Positions 12,227 to 22,342 of a stretch of 64,000 nucleotides of DNA are shown piece after piece. The notes under the pieces are model-generated. The model was not told where the DNA came from, made no database searches, and was given only the letters and a program-made list of their open reading frames with translations. This DNA comes from Hysterangium stoloniferum (taxonomy: Eukaryota; Basidiomycota; Agaricomycetes; Hysterangiales; Hysterangiaceae). The position numbers and the translations under genes were made by a program. Numbering within the stretch: the first letter of the stretch is position 1; every line of letters starts with the position of its first letter. The stretch covers positions 434,001 to 498,000 of the forward strand of contig WHVD01000020.1 of the NCBI GenBank assembly GCA_015178975.1. Direction: 5' to 3'.

Positions 12227-12906
12227 TGTAAGGGCGACTCTCTAGACCGCACTAACTCACACTATGACTGAGTTGGGGTCCTAGCAGAGGAAATCCGAAG
12301 TGAGTTTATACCACTGGAGGCACCCCAATGTTTTTGGAGTTTGAAAACCTTCCAAAAATCCTAATATTTGGCCAACTTTTCTAAGAATTCTTTGAACTGA
12401 TAAATGGTTGAAAATTTTTAAGTTTTAGTAGGATTTTCCAAAGTGGGAAATCAGATCTGAAAACCTTAAAAATTTGTATCAGGAAACTCTGACTAATGAT
12501 GTTTCCTCAGATTTTCTAATACAAAATATTTAAAGTTTTCAGATATGATTTTCCAGTTTGGAAAATACTACTAAAACTTGAAATTTCAAACTAATTTATC
12601 AGTTCAAAGAATTCTTAGAAAATTTGGCCAAATAGTAGGATTTTCAGAAGGTTTTCCAACTCCAAAAACCTTGGGGTGCCTCCAGTGTACCTGTCTAATT
12701 ACATACATGTAGAATACAATATTACTTACCTAGCAGAGGAAATCCGAAGAGAAAAGTCTAAGGAATCCTCGGCTAGCGGGTGACTAACTAAAGGTGCAGC
12801 TGAGATTGAAAATGTGATAACAACAAGGTGCCCCTCTCAGTCTTTACTTATGAACTATATTAAGGAGAGTCAGAGAAAATGGAAAACTTAAGATTGTCCC
12901 CTGACA
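12227..12906 (-). repeat. 5' LTR of element 2 (right end), enlarged by a foldback insertion
   Basis: Same ends as 6631-6931 (TGTAAGGGCG ... CCCCTGACA). It is about 680 bp long only because a 376-bp foldback element plus a 3-bp duplication interrupts it at 12312-12690. Confidence 0.92.
12312..12687. mobile_element. CACTG-ended foldback MITE
   Basis: The element begins CACTGGAGGCACCCCAA and ends with its reverse complement. Most of the 376 bp is one long imperfect inverted repeat: the AGAATTCTTTGAACTGATAA segment in the left arm recurs inverted in the right arm. The flanks TAC at 12309-12311 and 12688-12690 are a 3-bp target duplication, and the intact LTR at 6631-6931 shows the empty site. 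CACTG ends with 3-bp duplications resemble the CACTA/EnSpm superfamily, but no transposase is present, so the assignment is tentative. Confidence 0.85.
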
Positions 12907-13093
12907 GAAATTGGAACACTATGAGACCAACCGTTGGGCTCTAGATTGATTCTGCCAGGGAGGGCAGGGTCTATCCCAGCCAGTTCCTCCAAGGAGCCAC
13001 AGCCTTTGGCCTTCTCGATTAGCAAGATCCCCCTTGAGGAACTAGCCAATGACTCACCTGATTTGACTTTCATTTACATGTTTAGAATTTGAC
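12907..13093 (+). other. Element 1 sequence between the two inner insertions
   Basis: Begins with the right copy of the GAAAT duplication and continues element 1 for about 180 bp up to an antisense LTR. No separate domain can be named. Confidence 0.5.
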
Positions 13094-13720
13094 TGTGAAG
13101 AGTGGTGGAAGTTCTAACCGTTCTATATATGAAGAATATCAACCGTTTAGGTACGACACGAAGATGTATTGACTGTCGAAGTCTAATACAGAATGAACGT
13201 GTATTGACTACTTAGTTCAATACGGTAGAAGGAAGTAGCTATCTAGAATAAGGTAGAGAGCTAAAACGAATAAGTAGAATCGACTGTCAAGTGCGATTCT
13301 GAACGACTACTCGAGAGTAAAGTAGAGCACTAGAGAGTCAAATAATAGAGTAGCGTGGATGTAGTCCACGCGAGTTGAGATAAGGATTGAGTTTCGACTG
13401 ATACAGTTTGAAACTCTGATAGAGTAGATAGCTGAAGCCCGTCTGTGACGGTCGAGACGATACACCAATCACAACTTACAGGACACTAATGGGTGTCTGG
13501 GTAAGTCGTGGTTGCAGTGTAAAAAGTGTCTGAGTTCTAAACTACGGGTGCTAGAATACATAAGTCTGCGTGTGCGCCCACAAGAGTCAATGTACCGCAT
13601 ACATAGGTCATCGAACTAATTATAGATATAATAAAAGAGAGAAAATAGAAATAATAAAGGAGATATAGTAAGAGCTCATCCGACTATATTTCCTGAGTGT
13701 ATTTCACCATACCTCTCACA
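13094..13720 (-). mobile_element. Antisense LTR of the element 1 family, long form
   Basis: The reverse complement of the 23609-24238 type: reads TGTGAAGAGTGGTGG ... ACCTCTCACA on the plus strand. At about 627 bp it is the long form of the element 1 LTR. No clear 5-bp duplication is visible (TTGAC left, CTCGC right) and no interior of its own is attached, so it is most likely an old solo LTR. Confidence 0.8.
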
Positions 13721-13804
13721 CTCGCTAACCCCTCTCTGACACCAAGAATCATTCAACAAGGGGAAACCATTGGATTAATTCACGACACGAACAAATAGGC
13801 CCAG

Positions 13805-15454
13805 ATGCCTAGATCTTCAACTGAGATAGCATCAATGCAGTCAACGGCAACCAAGATCGCTCACCTCGTGGAGAGCCTATCGAGAATAGAAGAGGAGCGT
13901 GTCTTTAATCCTCAACCTTCCAGACAGCCCCCAGAACGGGAACTCACAGACAATTTTGACCCAGCAGGCCCTAAAACGTCAGAAGTCACCACCATGGAAA
14001 CATTTCAAGTGGAGGACCTACATAAGTTGGTCAATTTGGGACCTGACATTCCCACTGACATCTCACACCTAGAGTCGGTACTGACTAAGAACATTCAAGC
14101 CTTTGGAGTAGATGGGCGTTTAGGACAAGTAGATGTCAAAGTCAATGTCCCGTTGAAAGAAGGCACGCAACCTATTTCAATGTCAATGTTTCCAACTTCC
14201 CCAGCCAATCGGAAGGTCATCGATGAATAAATGGATACTTGGTGTCAACAGGGAGTAATCGAACCATCAAAAAGTCCTTGGGGGGTGCCAGCCTTCATCG
14301 TCTATTGTAATGGGAAACTGAGAGTGGTGATTGACTATAGAAAATTGAATAGCCTAACAGTTCCTGATGAATTCCCATTGCCACACCAGTCCGAAATCAT
14401 GCAAGCACTTTCAGGGTCCAACATCCTATCTTCCTTTGATGCATTAGCTGGCTTTACCCAACTCAAAATGTTAGAAGAAGATAAACCAAAGACCACTTTC
14501 AGATCCCATTGAGGACTGTGGCAATTCAGGTGAATGCCCTTTGGACTTCGTAATGGACCCTCTATATTCCAGAGAGTTATGCAGACTGTACTTGCACCTT
14601 ACCTATGGATATTCTGTCTTGTTTATATTGACAACATTGTGATCTTTTCTAAGACATGGGATGATCATTTAGAGCATTTAGATCAGGTTTTACAAGCCAT
14701 AATTGCAGCGGGAATCACTCTCTCGCCCAAAAAATGCTACGTTGGGTATACAATCTCGATTCTATTACTAGGTCATAAGGTGTCTAGACTTGGTTTTTCG
14801 ACTCAACAAGAGAAGGTCGCTGCTATACTGGAACTAGCTATACCTTCCAAGATAGCAGATCTTCAATGCTTCCTAGGGATGGTTCTGTACTTTTCAGCTT
14901 ACATACCATTTTATTCCTGGATCGTTGCTCCGCTCTTTAACCTCTTAAAGAAAGGAGTCCGTTGGACTTGGGATTCAGAACATGCCCGAGCTTTTGAAGA
15001 CATCAAGATTGCATTGAGCTCTGCTCCAGTACTCGGACACCCCATGAGTGGCATGCCTTATCGGTTACACATGGATGCTTCAGACTTCGCACTGGGATGT
15101 TGTCTTCAACAAATACAGAAAATGACGCTCAAGGATCTAAAGGACACTAAAATCTACACCCAAGCAAGATCAGCCTTCGATCAATCTTGAGACGTGCCCA
15201 TTTTCGTTACTCATTATAAAACTAAGGAGCCGGAATTCACTTGGGCAGATTCCTGGGCCTCAGATTTTGATGACACCAGTATCACGGTCGAGCATGTCAT
15301 TGCATATTGGAGCTGCATGCTCAAAAAGCGGAATGTAATTATTCAGCCACGGAGCGAGACGCGTTAGCTGCTAAGGAGGGACTAGTCCATTTCCAGCCCT
15401 TTACTGAAGGAGAACATATCCTTTTGATCACTGATCATGCAGCGTTACAATGGG
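13805..15454 (+). pseudogene. Reverse transcriptase and RNase H of element 1
   Basis: Gypsy pol on the plus strand. A protease-RT linker (VNVPLKEGTQPISM) is followed by RT blocks (KSPWGVPAFIVYCNGKLRVV, DYRKLNSLTVPDEFPLP, MPFGLRNGPSIFQRVM, FCLVYIDNIVIFSK, KCYVGYT). After these come QCFLGMVLYFSAYIP and the RNase H start (YRLHMDASDFALGCCL). The RNase H part is interrupted at 15455 by a large solo LTR and resumes at 16894. Fossil, broken in several places. Confidence 0.85.
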
Positions 15455-16893
15455 TGTAATGTATTAGCCTTATTTTAATACTTATTTTCTGAAAAAGGAG
15501 TCCAATGCTCAATCAGAATGTGCAAATACTCAATTCACTGTAAGGTAAAATAATTTAAGTATTTGATATTAATCAGTAGCAGCCTTAATAGACTTAGAAC
15601 CCCTGAAGTCAAGAGTTTACTTGAATATATGCACCCTACTTCGCAAAGAAGGTTTTGAGAGCTGCTTGTGCAAGCTTGTTCTTTTTCTGTGATAACAACT
15701 ACTAAAATAAGAATAAGAATTTACTGATTCCGAAGCTAGATTTAACTTCAATGCTAGCTAGTTTATATATATTTTATACTATTTATCAAACAGTAAAAAT
15801 ATTTATAAACAGGTCAAAATATTAGATATAGAATAAAACACTAGTTGGCTAATATATGCTTTATTTACACTAACCTACAGAGTCTACTGTGATACTAACT
15901 TATCAGGATCTTAATGTAGTCTTAGGATGTTGCAAGGATATCCTCAGTATTTATTTATGTGAATATGCTTTACTGATTCACAATAAATGAGCAAGGGAAC
16001 AGGGATTATTTGTAATGTAATAATCAGTCAAATTACTCAACAAGAGTTGACTGAAGTTTTAGATTACAAATAACAAGAAATGTAACAAAGATTATTTGCA
16101 ATGTGATAATCAGTCAAATTACTCAACAAGAGGTGACTGAAGTCTTAAACTACAAATAACAAATATGTAACAAGCAGTCAAATTACTCAACAAGAGGTGA
16201 CTGTAGTACAAAGGATTAATGCCAAATTACTCAACAAGAGGTGGCAGGGAATCCTGATTGGTAGAATTACTGTCAAATTACTCAACAAGAGGTGACAGGG
16301 AATCCTAGGTGCCAGATGCTCAACTAAGAGGTGGCAATAAACTGCTAGCTGCAGTGACACACTGATGTGTTGATAAATGGGTTGATAAGATTGGTTATAT
16401 TTCATGGCTGGAGCAGAGCTCCTTATATACACTGAGATCTGAGACATTTAGAGACATATTGAACTTTATTTCTATCCTATTTTAGCTACTTTACTTGGAA
16501 TGTTTTAGACATTTCCGCCATTCTCTACTGTAGCATATATGATGACATAATATTCCTGCGCTAGTGTGCGTGTGACACTTGTCGCACCTTGTGACTGTCG
16601 CGCGCCCCGGTGACGATGGTCACTTGTTGTGACGAATATTCCCGCACGTTGTGTAATAAGCGCCAGGTGGCCGGTTTGAAGATATATAGTTAAAAAAGAA
16701 TAAAAAGTAGAAATTTCGTAGCTCCCTCAATTTATAAGATAAAAATGCAAAATAAATTGCATAAATTCAATATAAATTAAGAAAATATTGTACAATTTTA
16801 TAATCACAATATAAGTACATTTAGAAGCCTTTGTTAAGAATTTCGTTTTGGGGAAATTGCAAAAAATAGAAAAAACCTTTAAAATACATAACA
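15455..16893 (+). mobile_element. Large solo LTR (about 1.44 kb) with internal hairpin array
   Basis: Starts TGTAATGTATT and ends AATACATAACA, so the termini are 11-bp inverted repeats with TG...CA ends. The flanks ATGGG at 15450-15454 and 16894-16898 are a 5-bp target duplication, and RNase H coding of element 1 continues directly across it. No coding capacity is visible. It has a TATATAC promoter-like stretch at about 16425 and a tandem array of hairpins at 16024-16336. Unusually long for a fungal LTR; no second copy of this family is in the window. The strand assignment is arbitrary. Confidence 0.75.
16024..16336 (+). repeat. Six-hairpin tandem array with conserved loop and covarying stems
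   Basis: Six units share the 17-nt loop AATTACTCAACAAGAGG or a close variant, each flanked by complementary arms that differ from unit to unit. CAGTCA/TGACTG at 16025-16053, 16111-16139 and 16175-16203; TGCCA/TGGCA at 16220-16246; CTGTCA/TGACAG at 16270-16298; TGCCA/TGGCA at 16310-16336. Units 1 and 2 have a wider outer arm (TTATTTGTAAT with ATTACAAATAA). Unit 4 has AGGATT/AATCCT outside. Stem changes are compensatory while the loop is kept. Confidence 0.85.
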
Positions 16894-18440
16894 ATGGGCC
16901 AGATCTTATGAGAATACCAATCGTCGACTGGCCACATGGGGGGTGGTATACACTGCATACCCCGGTCTGGAAATCTTACATCAAGTGGGACGGGTACACA
17001 GCAATGTTGACCCACTGTCTAGACTTCCTCAAGTACCTGACTGTGCTAGTCCCACGAGAGACGACCTCTTACCAATCGTAGCGGATTCTCACAACTGGAA
17101 TGACAACGAGACATTATGGGAGAACAATCCAGCGGAAAAGGCCATCTTCCTCACTCACCATGAGTTAGTCGAACCAGTGGGGATGATGGAAGAGGTCCCC
17201 CAAACTACATGGGATTTACACAACCTCCCCAGAAATGATGAAATTGACGAGGCGATCTTTAATCTCTCGAACCCCCAATTATGTCAAGAAACTTCATGAC
17301 AAATATCAGAAAGATCCTGCCTTCAGAAATCATTATGCTGCCGATCCCATTTCCCCAAATATGGTAGCTACCCCCTTGCACTATTTCATCAGCAAGAATA
17401 AGCTATTATTCTTTCGAGATTCAGACTGGAAAAGTCGAATCTGCATACCTAGCAGCATGACGTCAACCATACTCAAATTGATACACGACAACCCCTTCAA
17501 AGGAGCTCATGCAGGTGGTCACAGTCTTTTTTGACTAATGAAGGATCAGTTTTTCTGGCCAAGGATGTTACAGGACTGCAAGGTGTATGCTCGCAGCTGT
17601 GACATCTGCAAGAAAACTAAGATTGATCATTCCACTCGACAGGGAGCTCTTGGACCTGTAGATGTACCCTTAAGGCCATTTGAGGTTGTCTCAATGGACC
17701 TGATTACTGGATTGCCTCCTTCTACAGAGGGTGCCTACTCAGCTATCTTTGTAGCTGTGGATAAACTCGTGCATTTCTTAATTTGTGAGCCCATGACTTC
17801 AGATCTATCCACAGAAGGATTTGTGCGAATCTTTGTGAATAAAGTAGCCGCTCCATTTGGCTTACCCTCAAGGATAATCTGTGATCGAGACAAGAGATGG
17901 ACCTGTAGGTTCTGGAGAGAAGTCTGTAAGGTATACGGAAGCACCCTCGTGGTATCTTTGTCTCATCATCCTCAAACTGACGGTCAAATGGAGAATGCCA
18001 ATGCCATCGTTGAGCAAATGCTCAGAGCGTACTGCACTTCTTCGAAAGAGGAACGGTCTAAATGCACTCAGGTGGTGGCTTATACCTACAATTTGACGGT
18101 TCAGAGTTCAACAAGTTACACACTGGCCTTTTTGCTTATGGGATACCTACCAAGAGGAATGTCTCGCTGCCTAGGAGGGGACGACCCCGTGGTTCACAGG
18201 GAATTGTCTGATAGCCCTTTAGCTGACCAATGGATTTTAGAATTGAAAAACCATCGACAGGTGGCATGGGACTCGATTGCGCGAGCACAAGAAATGCAAG
18301 CTCGCAGCTACAATAAGAAACGGAGACCAGTGGAAGATATCTCAGAAGGAGATTATGTCCTAATCAATCCCCATTCCCTTGAGCTTGTCGAAAGGACCTG
18401 GGAGGAAACTTATACAAAGACGAATAGGACGGTTTGAAGT
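16894..18440 (+). pseudogene. RNase H end and integrase of element 1
   Basis: Resumes after the solo LTR with the RNase H end (PGLEILHQVGRVHSNVDPLS), then the integrase zinc-binding region (FKGAHAGGH, DQFFWPRMLQDCKVYA, CDICKKTK) and the catalytic core (PFEVVSMDLITGLPPSTEG, SRIICDRDKRW, SHHPQTDGQMENAN). Wording and order are those of Ty3/Gypsy integrase. Fossil. Confidence 0.88.
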
Positions 18441-18775
18441 CTTGGAGAAGATCAATCCTCAAGTCTTTTGACTCCGTGTTCCCTTGGAATATCAACTACA
18501 CCCAGTGATCAACCGAGACCATCTTAAAAAATACCATCTATCCCCCAAGGAATTTGGATCGAGGGAGCTACTCGAGAATCCTCGGGAACTAGACCGTAAC
18601 AACGAGTAGTACGAGGTAGAAGCTATAGTAGGACACAAAAAGCATTGAAATCGACTCCTCTTCCAAGTTCAATGGAAAGGGTATGGACCGGAAGAGGATA
18701 CCTGGTTAAAGGGCAACGACCTTCGTAATACGCCCGCTCTTCTCAGAGCTTACAAAACTATTTACCGAATCTAAC
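18441..18775 (+). pseudogene. Chromodomain end of element 1 integrase
   Basis: A degenerate tail with LHPVINRDHLKKYHLS followed by a chromodomain-like segment (YEVEAIVGHKK, LLFQVQWKGYGPEEDTW, LRAYKTIYRI). It shows that element 1 is also a chromovirus. Fossil. Confidence 0.78.
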
Positions 18776-18967
18776 GATCATTTGACTTTTTCACGACGAC
18801 AACACTGTTTATTTACTTTAACTCTACTCCTTACTATTCATCCCCCTCAGCCTTTCACCTCGATAACTGAGCGGAGCTTGAATTTAATATACAAACGTAA
18901 AACCGCTAAAAGAAAATTTTATCCCCCTATCTCTTCCCTCCATGTCAAACTCTCAAACTAGTACACT

Positions 18968-19563
18968 ATGTTGCAGGACCAACAGCCCAAACCCAAATTC
19001 CCCAACTTCAAAAGAATACTGCAACCCCAACCTATTAATACTTCTACCACATTGTCTCATACTGCAAACGTCAAGCACAGTATGGGTAATTCTGGGATGC
19101 CATCATTGATGCACCCTGCCTCACAGGACAACACTGCAGGGACCTCCATCAACTCGGGAAGCAGCACTGCTTTCACTCCATATACTCCTTCCCCCAGACC
19201 CCGACTCCCCAATTTTAAAAGAATACCTCAACCTCAAACGACGGTTTCTCTTCCCCCACCACCTCAAACAGAAATTGTCGAGCACCTGGGGGAAGCCTCT
19301 TTGTCCACATACCCTATGTGGATGGACCCCGTTCCAGAAGCCGTGTCCCGGCCTTCTGGTACTTGGGGGGCTCCCTCGGGAACATGGAGTGAAACCCCAC
19401 CCCCTCGTAGTATCTTCCCTTCCACTGAGGAGGAGATCAGGAAGAAACAGCAGTCCGAGGCTTTCTCCACGCAGGTTCAGGAGGAATTGAAAATGCTCAA
19501 GAGGAAGAGGAGAGAGGAGTACTTAGAAGGACAGCGAAAGAGGCCCTACACGCACCAACTGTC
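18968..19563 (+). pseudogene. Proline-rich extra reading frame downstream of element 1 pol
   Basis: The frame opens at 18968 and holds two similar proline-rich segments (PKFPNFKRILQPQP and PRLPNFKRIPQPQT). A basic, coiled-coil-like stretch (EEEIRKKQQSE, KMLKRKRREEYLEGQRKRPY) follows. It lies after the chromodomain, so it may be an accessory frame of element 1. I do not recognise the family. Past about 19564 the sequence takes on LTR character. Confidence 0.4.
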
Positions 19564-20289
19564 TGTTTATAGGAATTCCCACCCAGACTCTGTACGTCAG
19601 GACTCGTTACATTCAACCTCATTACGACACATATCAGTCACCGGACTTCCCCTGGACTCTGTCTCTGTCTATGTCCATCTTCATCCCACGCATCAGTCAC
19701 TGGACCCCGCTCAGAATCCCGTCACCACTCTAATCGAGCCCTGTTCCCGTTTTAGTCAAATGACCTGTCACAATTTGAACTCTGCTCCCGCTCCGTTTCC
19801 CGTTATGGGTTATGCTTTGTCACGATTCGGACTCCACTCTGTTCTGTCCCGTTCCTAACACCAAACTTGGTGTTTATTATTCCCGTTTTATGTTTTGTTA
19901 GTTTCGTTTCATCATTACTGGATTTGGTATGTCATTCACTCCACGGTCTATATAAACTGGCAGATGTTGTATATACAATCCAGTCAGAAAATTAGCTTAG
20001 ATTCCCCCCAGTAATCTAATCCAGTTTTCGCTCTAAAACCTTGCTTGATTCACATCACTCTCACTAGTCGGAGCCTACGGGCTCCGGTGCATCTACCTCT
20101 CACAACTATCTCAACTCACAACCTCCGACCTACAACCTACAACCCACGAACCTCGCCCGGGATCCCTGTCTGCCTGTTCGAAATTGGACAACACGATCTA
20201 GCAAGGGCGCAGCCTATAAGCTGAAGCCAAGTCCTACTGGATATCCCATGGGTTTCTCTGGAGACCCGCCCTGTGTGTGTATCCTAACA
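19564..20289 (+). mobile_element. LTR-like sequence, probably a solo Gypsy LTR
   Basis: Begins near TGTTTATAGGA (19564) and ends ...GTGTATCCTAACA at 20289. It has a TATA box (TCTATATAAAC, about 19948) and repeated GTCAC...GGACTC motifs upstream, typical of an LTR U3. Near its end it carries GCGCAGC..ATAAGCTGAAG (about 20207-20225), a motif also found near the ends of the LTRs at 35177-35899 and 59642-60385. No target duplication was found, so the left boundary is uncertain. Confidence 0.5.
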
Positions 20290-21185
20290 GTATGCCATGT
20301 GTTCGGAGTGTAGGACAGAAAAGCAAGAAAGGAAAGGACAGGGTCTGTGAGGTATCAGCATTATCTCATAATGTTCTCTTAATTTTCTTTGAATTGCTTA
20401 ATATTTTCTCGAATTTTTATTGTATTTTTATTATGTTTATTGTGAAAAATAGGCCTTATTCCTTTTAACTTCGCATAAATAATAGCATATATGGACTCAT
20501 ATTATGCTATTATTACTTAGTTCGCCACATTTAAGGCATTTTGCTTCCATCCGCCTCGCAGGATACTCTTAGATGACTATCCCGCGCAGGCACCTCTTTG
20601 TATTATGTAATGAGACCGCTTTTCCCATGCTGTTTGGTTCCTGTGGTTAATTGGAAAAAGAAAAACGTAATATAATATAGGAAAGACGAGGGATTGTCAG
20701 CACTCGACGAGGATGATGACTGATGCTGACGCTGATGTTCAATAAATACCAACCAGGCGTCTTCCAAGGCAAAGTTTACAGTGGCAGTGGTGATGGTGAC
20801 ACCTTTTTATTGTTCATCTACTTGAGTATACCTGAAACTGCACTTCGCCGTTAATTCAGTGAAGCTATTTGAAAGGGTAGCGCATGATGAAATCCAGATT
20901 TATTTATTTATTTTTAAAGAAGGAAAGAAAAGATATGTGATTAATTACTTCTTAATGCATGAGATGGGACTCTGACTGTGATTATCTATATAGCGGTCTC
21001 CCAAAATGGAGATGAGGAGAGACTACACTTACAGCCTGAGGCACATATACAGCATTAAATGTGAGCATCTACATACCTGGTTAAATTTTGGAAAAAAGAT
21101 AAACATATCACTGATATAATAGATGCTTTTAGGCTGTGAAGGTATTGAGTGGGATACTGCGCAACGGGTGGCAAGCGAAGTATAC
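20290..21185. other. Non-coding stretch before the ABC transporter fragment
   Basis: AT-rich, with no domain that I recognise and only short frames. The part from about 20700 (GATGATGACTGATGCTGACG) may be degraded coding or 5' flank of the following ABC fragment, but nothing firm can be said. Confidence 0.4.
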
Positions 21186-21710
21186 GATTTATGTTGACAA
21201 TTGGAGTCACCAAGAGGCCAGTCTTGCTTGGGCTCCTAACGACACCTTCAGTTGGCAGTTTTGGATTGGTGGTATGTTTTTTTTTTTTGTATATACAGTC
21301 TTGACATTTACTGGGATTAGGTGGAGCTAAGGGAATCGGAAATACCGCTCAAATGATGGGACCATTGGTTGCAAAGGTTCTATATATTTGTGAGACCACA
21401 CGTTTGATTCCAATTAGCTAATTTTACAGGAAATCATCAATTTTGGTAAAGAGCATTTTGCTGCACGAACATCTGGTGAACCTGGCCCCAATGTCGGACA
21501 AGGAATCGGTTTGGCTATTGGGTTATTTTTTTTACTTTAACTTCTGCTGTGATGCAACAGCAGGTGAGTCGGGCATACGTCAGTCTACAGATTTTGAAAT
21601 ATTGACGACTATGTGTTATAGTTTTTCTGGCACTCTATGAGCAACAGTGTATTAGCTCGCTCAGCTCTTATTGCTTCAATTTATGAGAGAGGCATTTTCC
21701 TTGCTCCTGC
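21186..21710 (+). pseudogene. ABC-C type transporter fragment (YOR1-like), four exon pieces
   Basis: Host gene fragment. Exon pieces at about 21186-21271 (LAWAPNDTFSWQFWIG), 21321-21376 (GAKGIGNTAQMMGPLVAK), 21430-21563 (EIINFGKEHFAARTSGEPG, NVGQGIGLAIGLFF) and 21622-21710 (FFWHSMSNSVLARSALIAS then IYERG). They are separated by GT-AG introns of about 50-57 bp. Together they match the first membrane-spanning domain of full-size ABC-C exporters of the YOR1/oligomycin-resistance kind. A one-base shift lies in the T-run near 21528, and both ends of the gene are missing. It sits inside the LTR-bounded span of element 1. Confidence 0.78.
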
Positions 21711-22342
21711 CACCCATCCTGCACACTCATAATTTCAAATAACATCAAAAATCGTGAATACTATATACTGATCCACCCAAGTGCAAGTCTCTGGTGGACA
21801 GGAAAGAATGTCACTGACAAAGTAATCGCACCATTCCAATATTATTACATATAAGTTGGGTCAAAATGGTGGGTGGTGAGTACTCACCAGCTGCTAATGT
21901 ACCCGCACATCCCATAAATTGTAGTTGTACAGGGGCAGGACAAGCGGCAAAAATGACATTGTGTGCGCCCTTGGTGTGGCCTCCAAAATTGACGACTGCC
22001 ACCACATACATTCAATGATACTGTTGTGTATGTGCCCTGTCAACCTTTCTGAGGATGCCCTACCATGACTTTGAGAGTGTTGTTTAACATTCGTATGGCA
22101 AGTCATTCTGCACGACAGCGAAATAATCAATGGCTCTCAGATCTCAGACCCAGGCTCATTCGGACTCTCATGCACATAGCATCTCACAATATTTAGTATG
22201 GATTGATATATTTATCAACTACTATATTACAAATCAATGCTACAGTATGTGGTTTTCAAATACATGTAATCATGACAAATACACAATGATGTGCAAATAT
22301 AATCCAGACGGCAGTATATCCAACAACTTCACAACGTCAGCA
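21711..22342. other. Spacer between two host gene fragments
   Basis: No gene or repeat recognised. It contains short frames only and ends at the stop codon of the antisense nucleoporin fragment. Confidence 0.4.

Larger units (their letters stand above)
6631..12906 (-). mobile_element. Ty3/Gypsy chromovirus fossil, antisense, nested in element 1 (element 2)
   Basis: Bounded by LTRs at 6631-6931 and 12227-12906, the latter enlarged by a foldback insertion, and by GAAAT duplications at 6626-6630 and 12907-12911. The interior reads on the minus strand: gag, protease, RT, RNase H, integrase, chromodomain. Apart from the insertion the LTRs differ at about five positions in 301, so it is younger than element 1, as the nesting requires. 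It is broken a handful of times but all domains are recognisable. Confidence 0.92.

Noticed and set aside
15455-16898. hAT-type DNA transposon with 8-bp duplication ACAATGGG
   Set aside because: The 8-bp match exists, but the TG...CA ends with an 11-bp inverted repeat (TGTAATGTATT / AATACATAACA) and a 5-bp ATGGG duplication fit an LTR better. No transposase is present.
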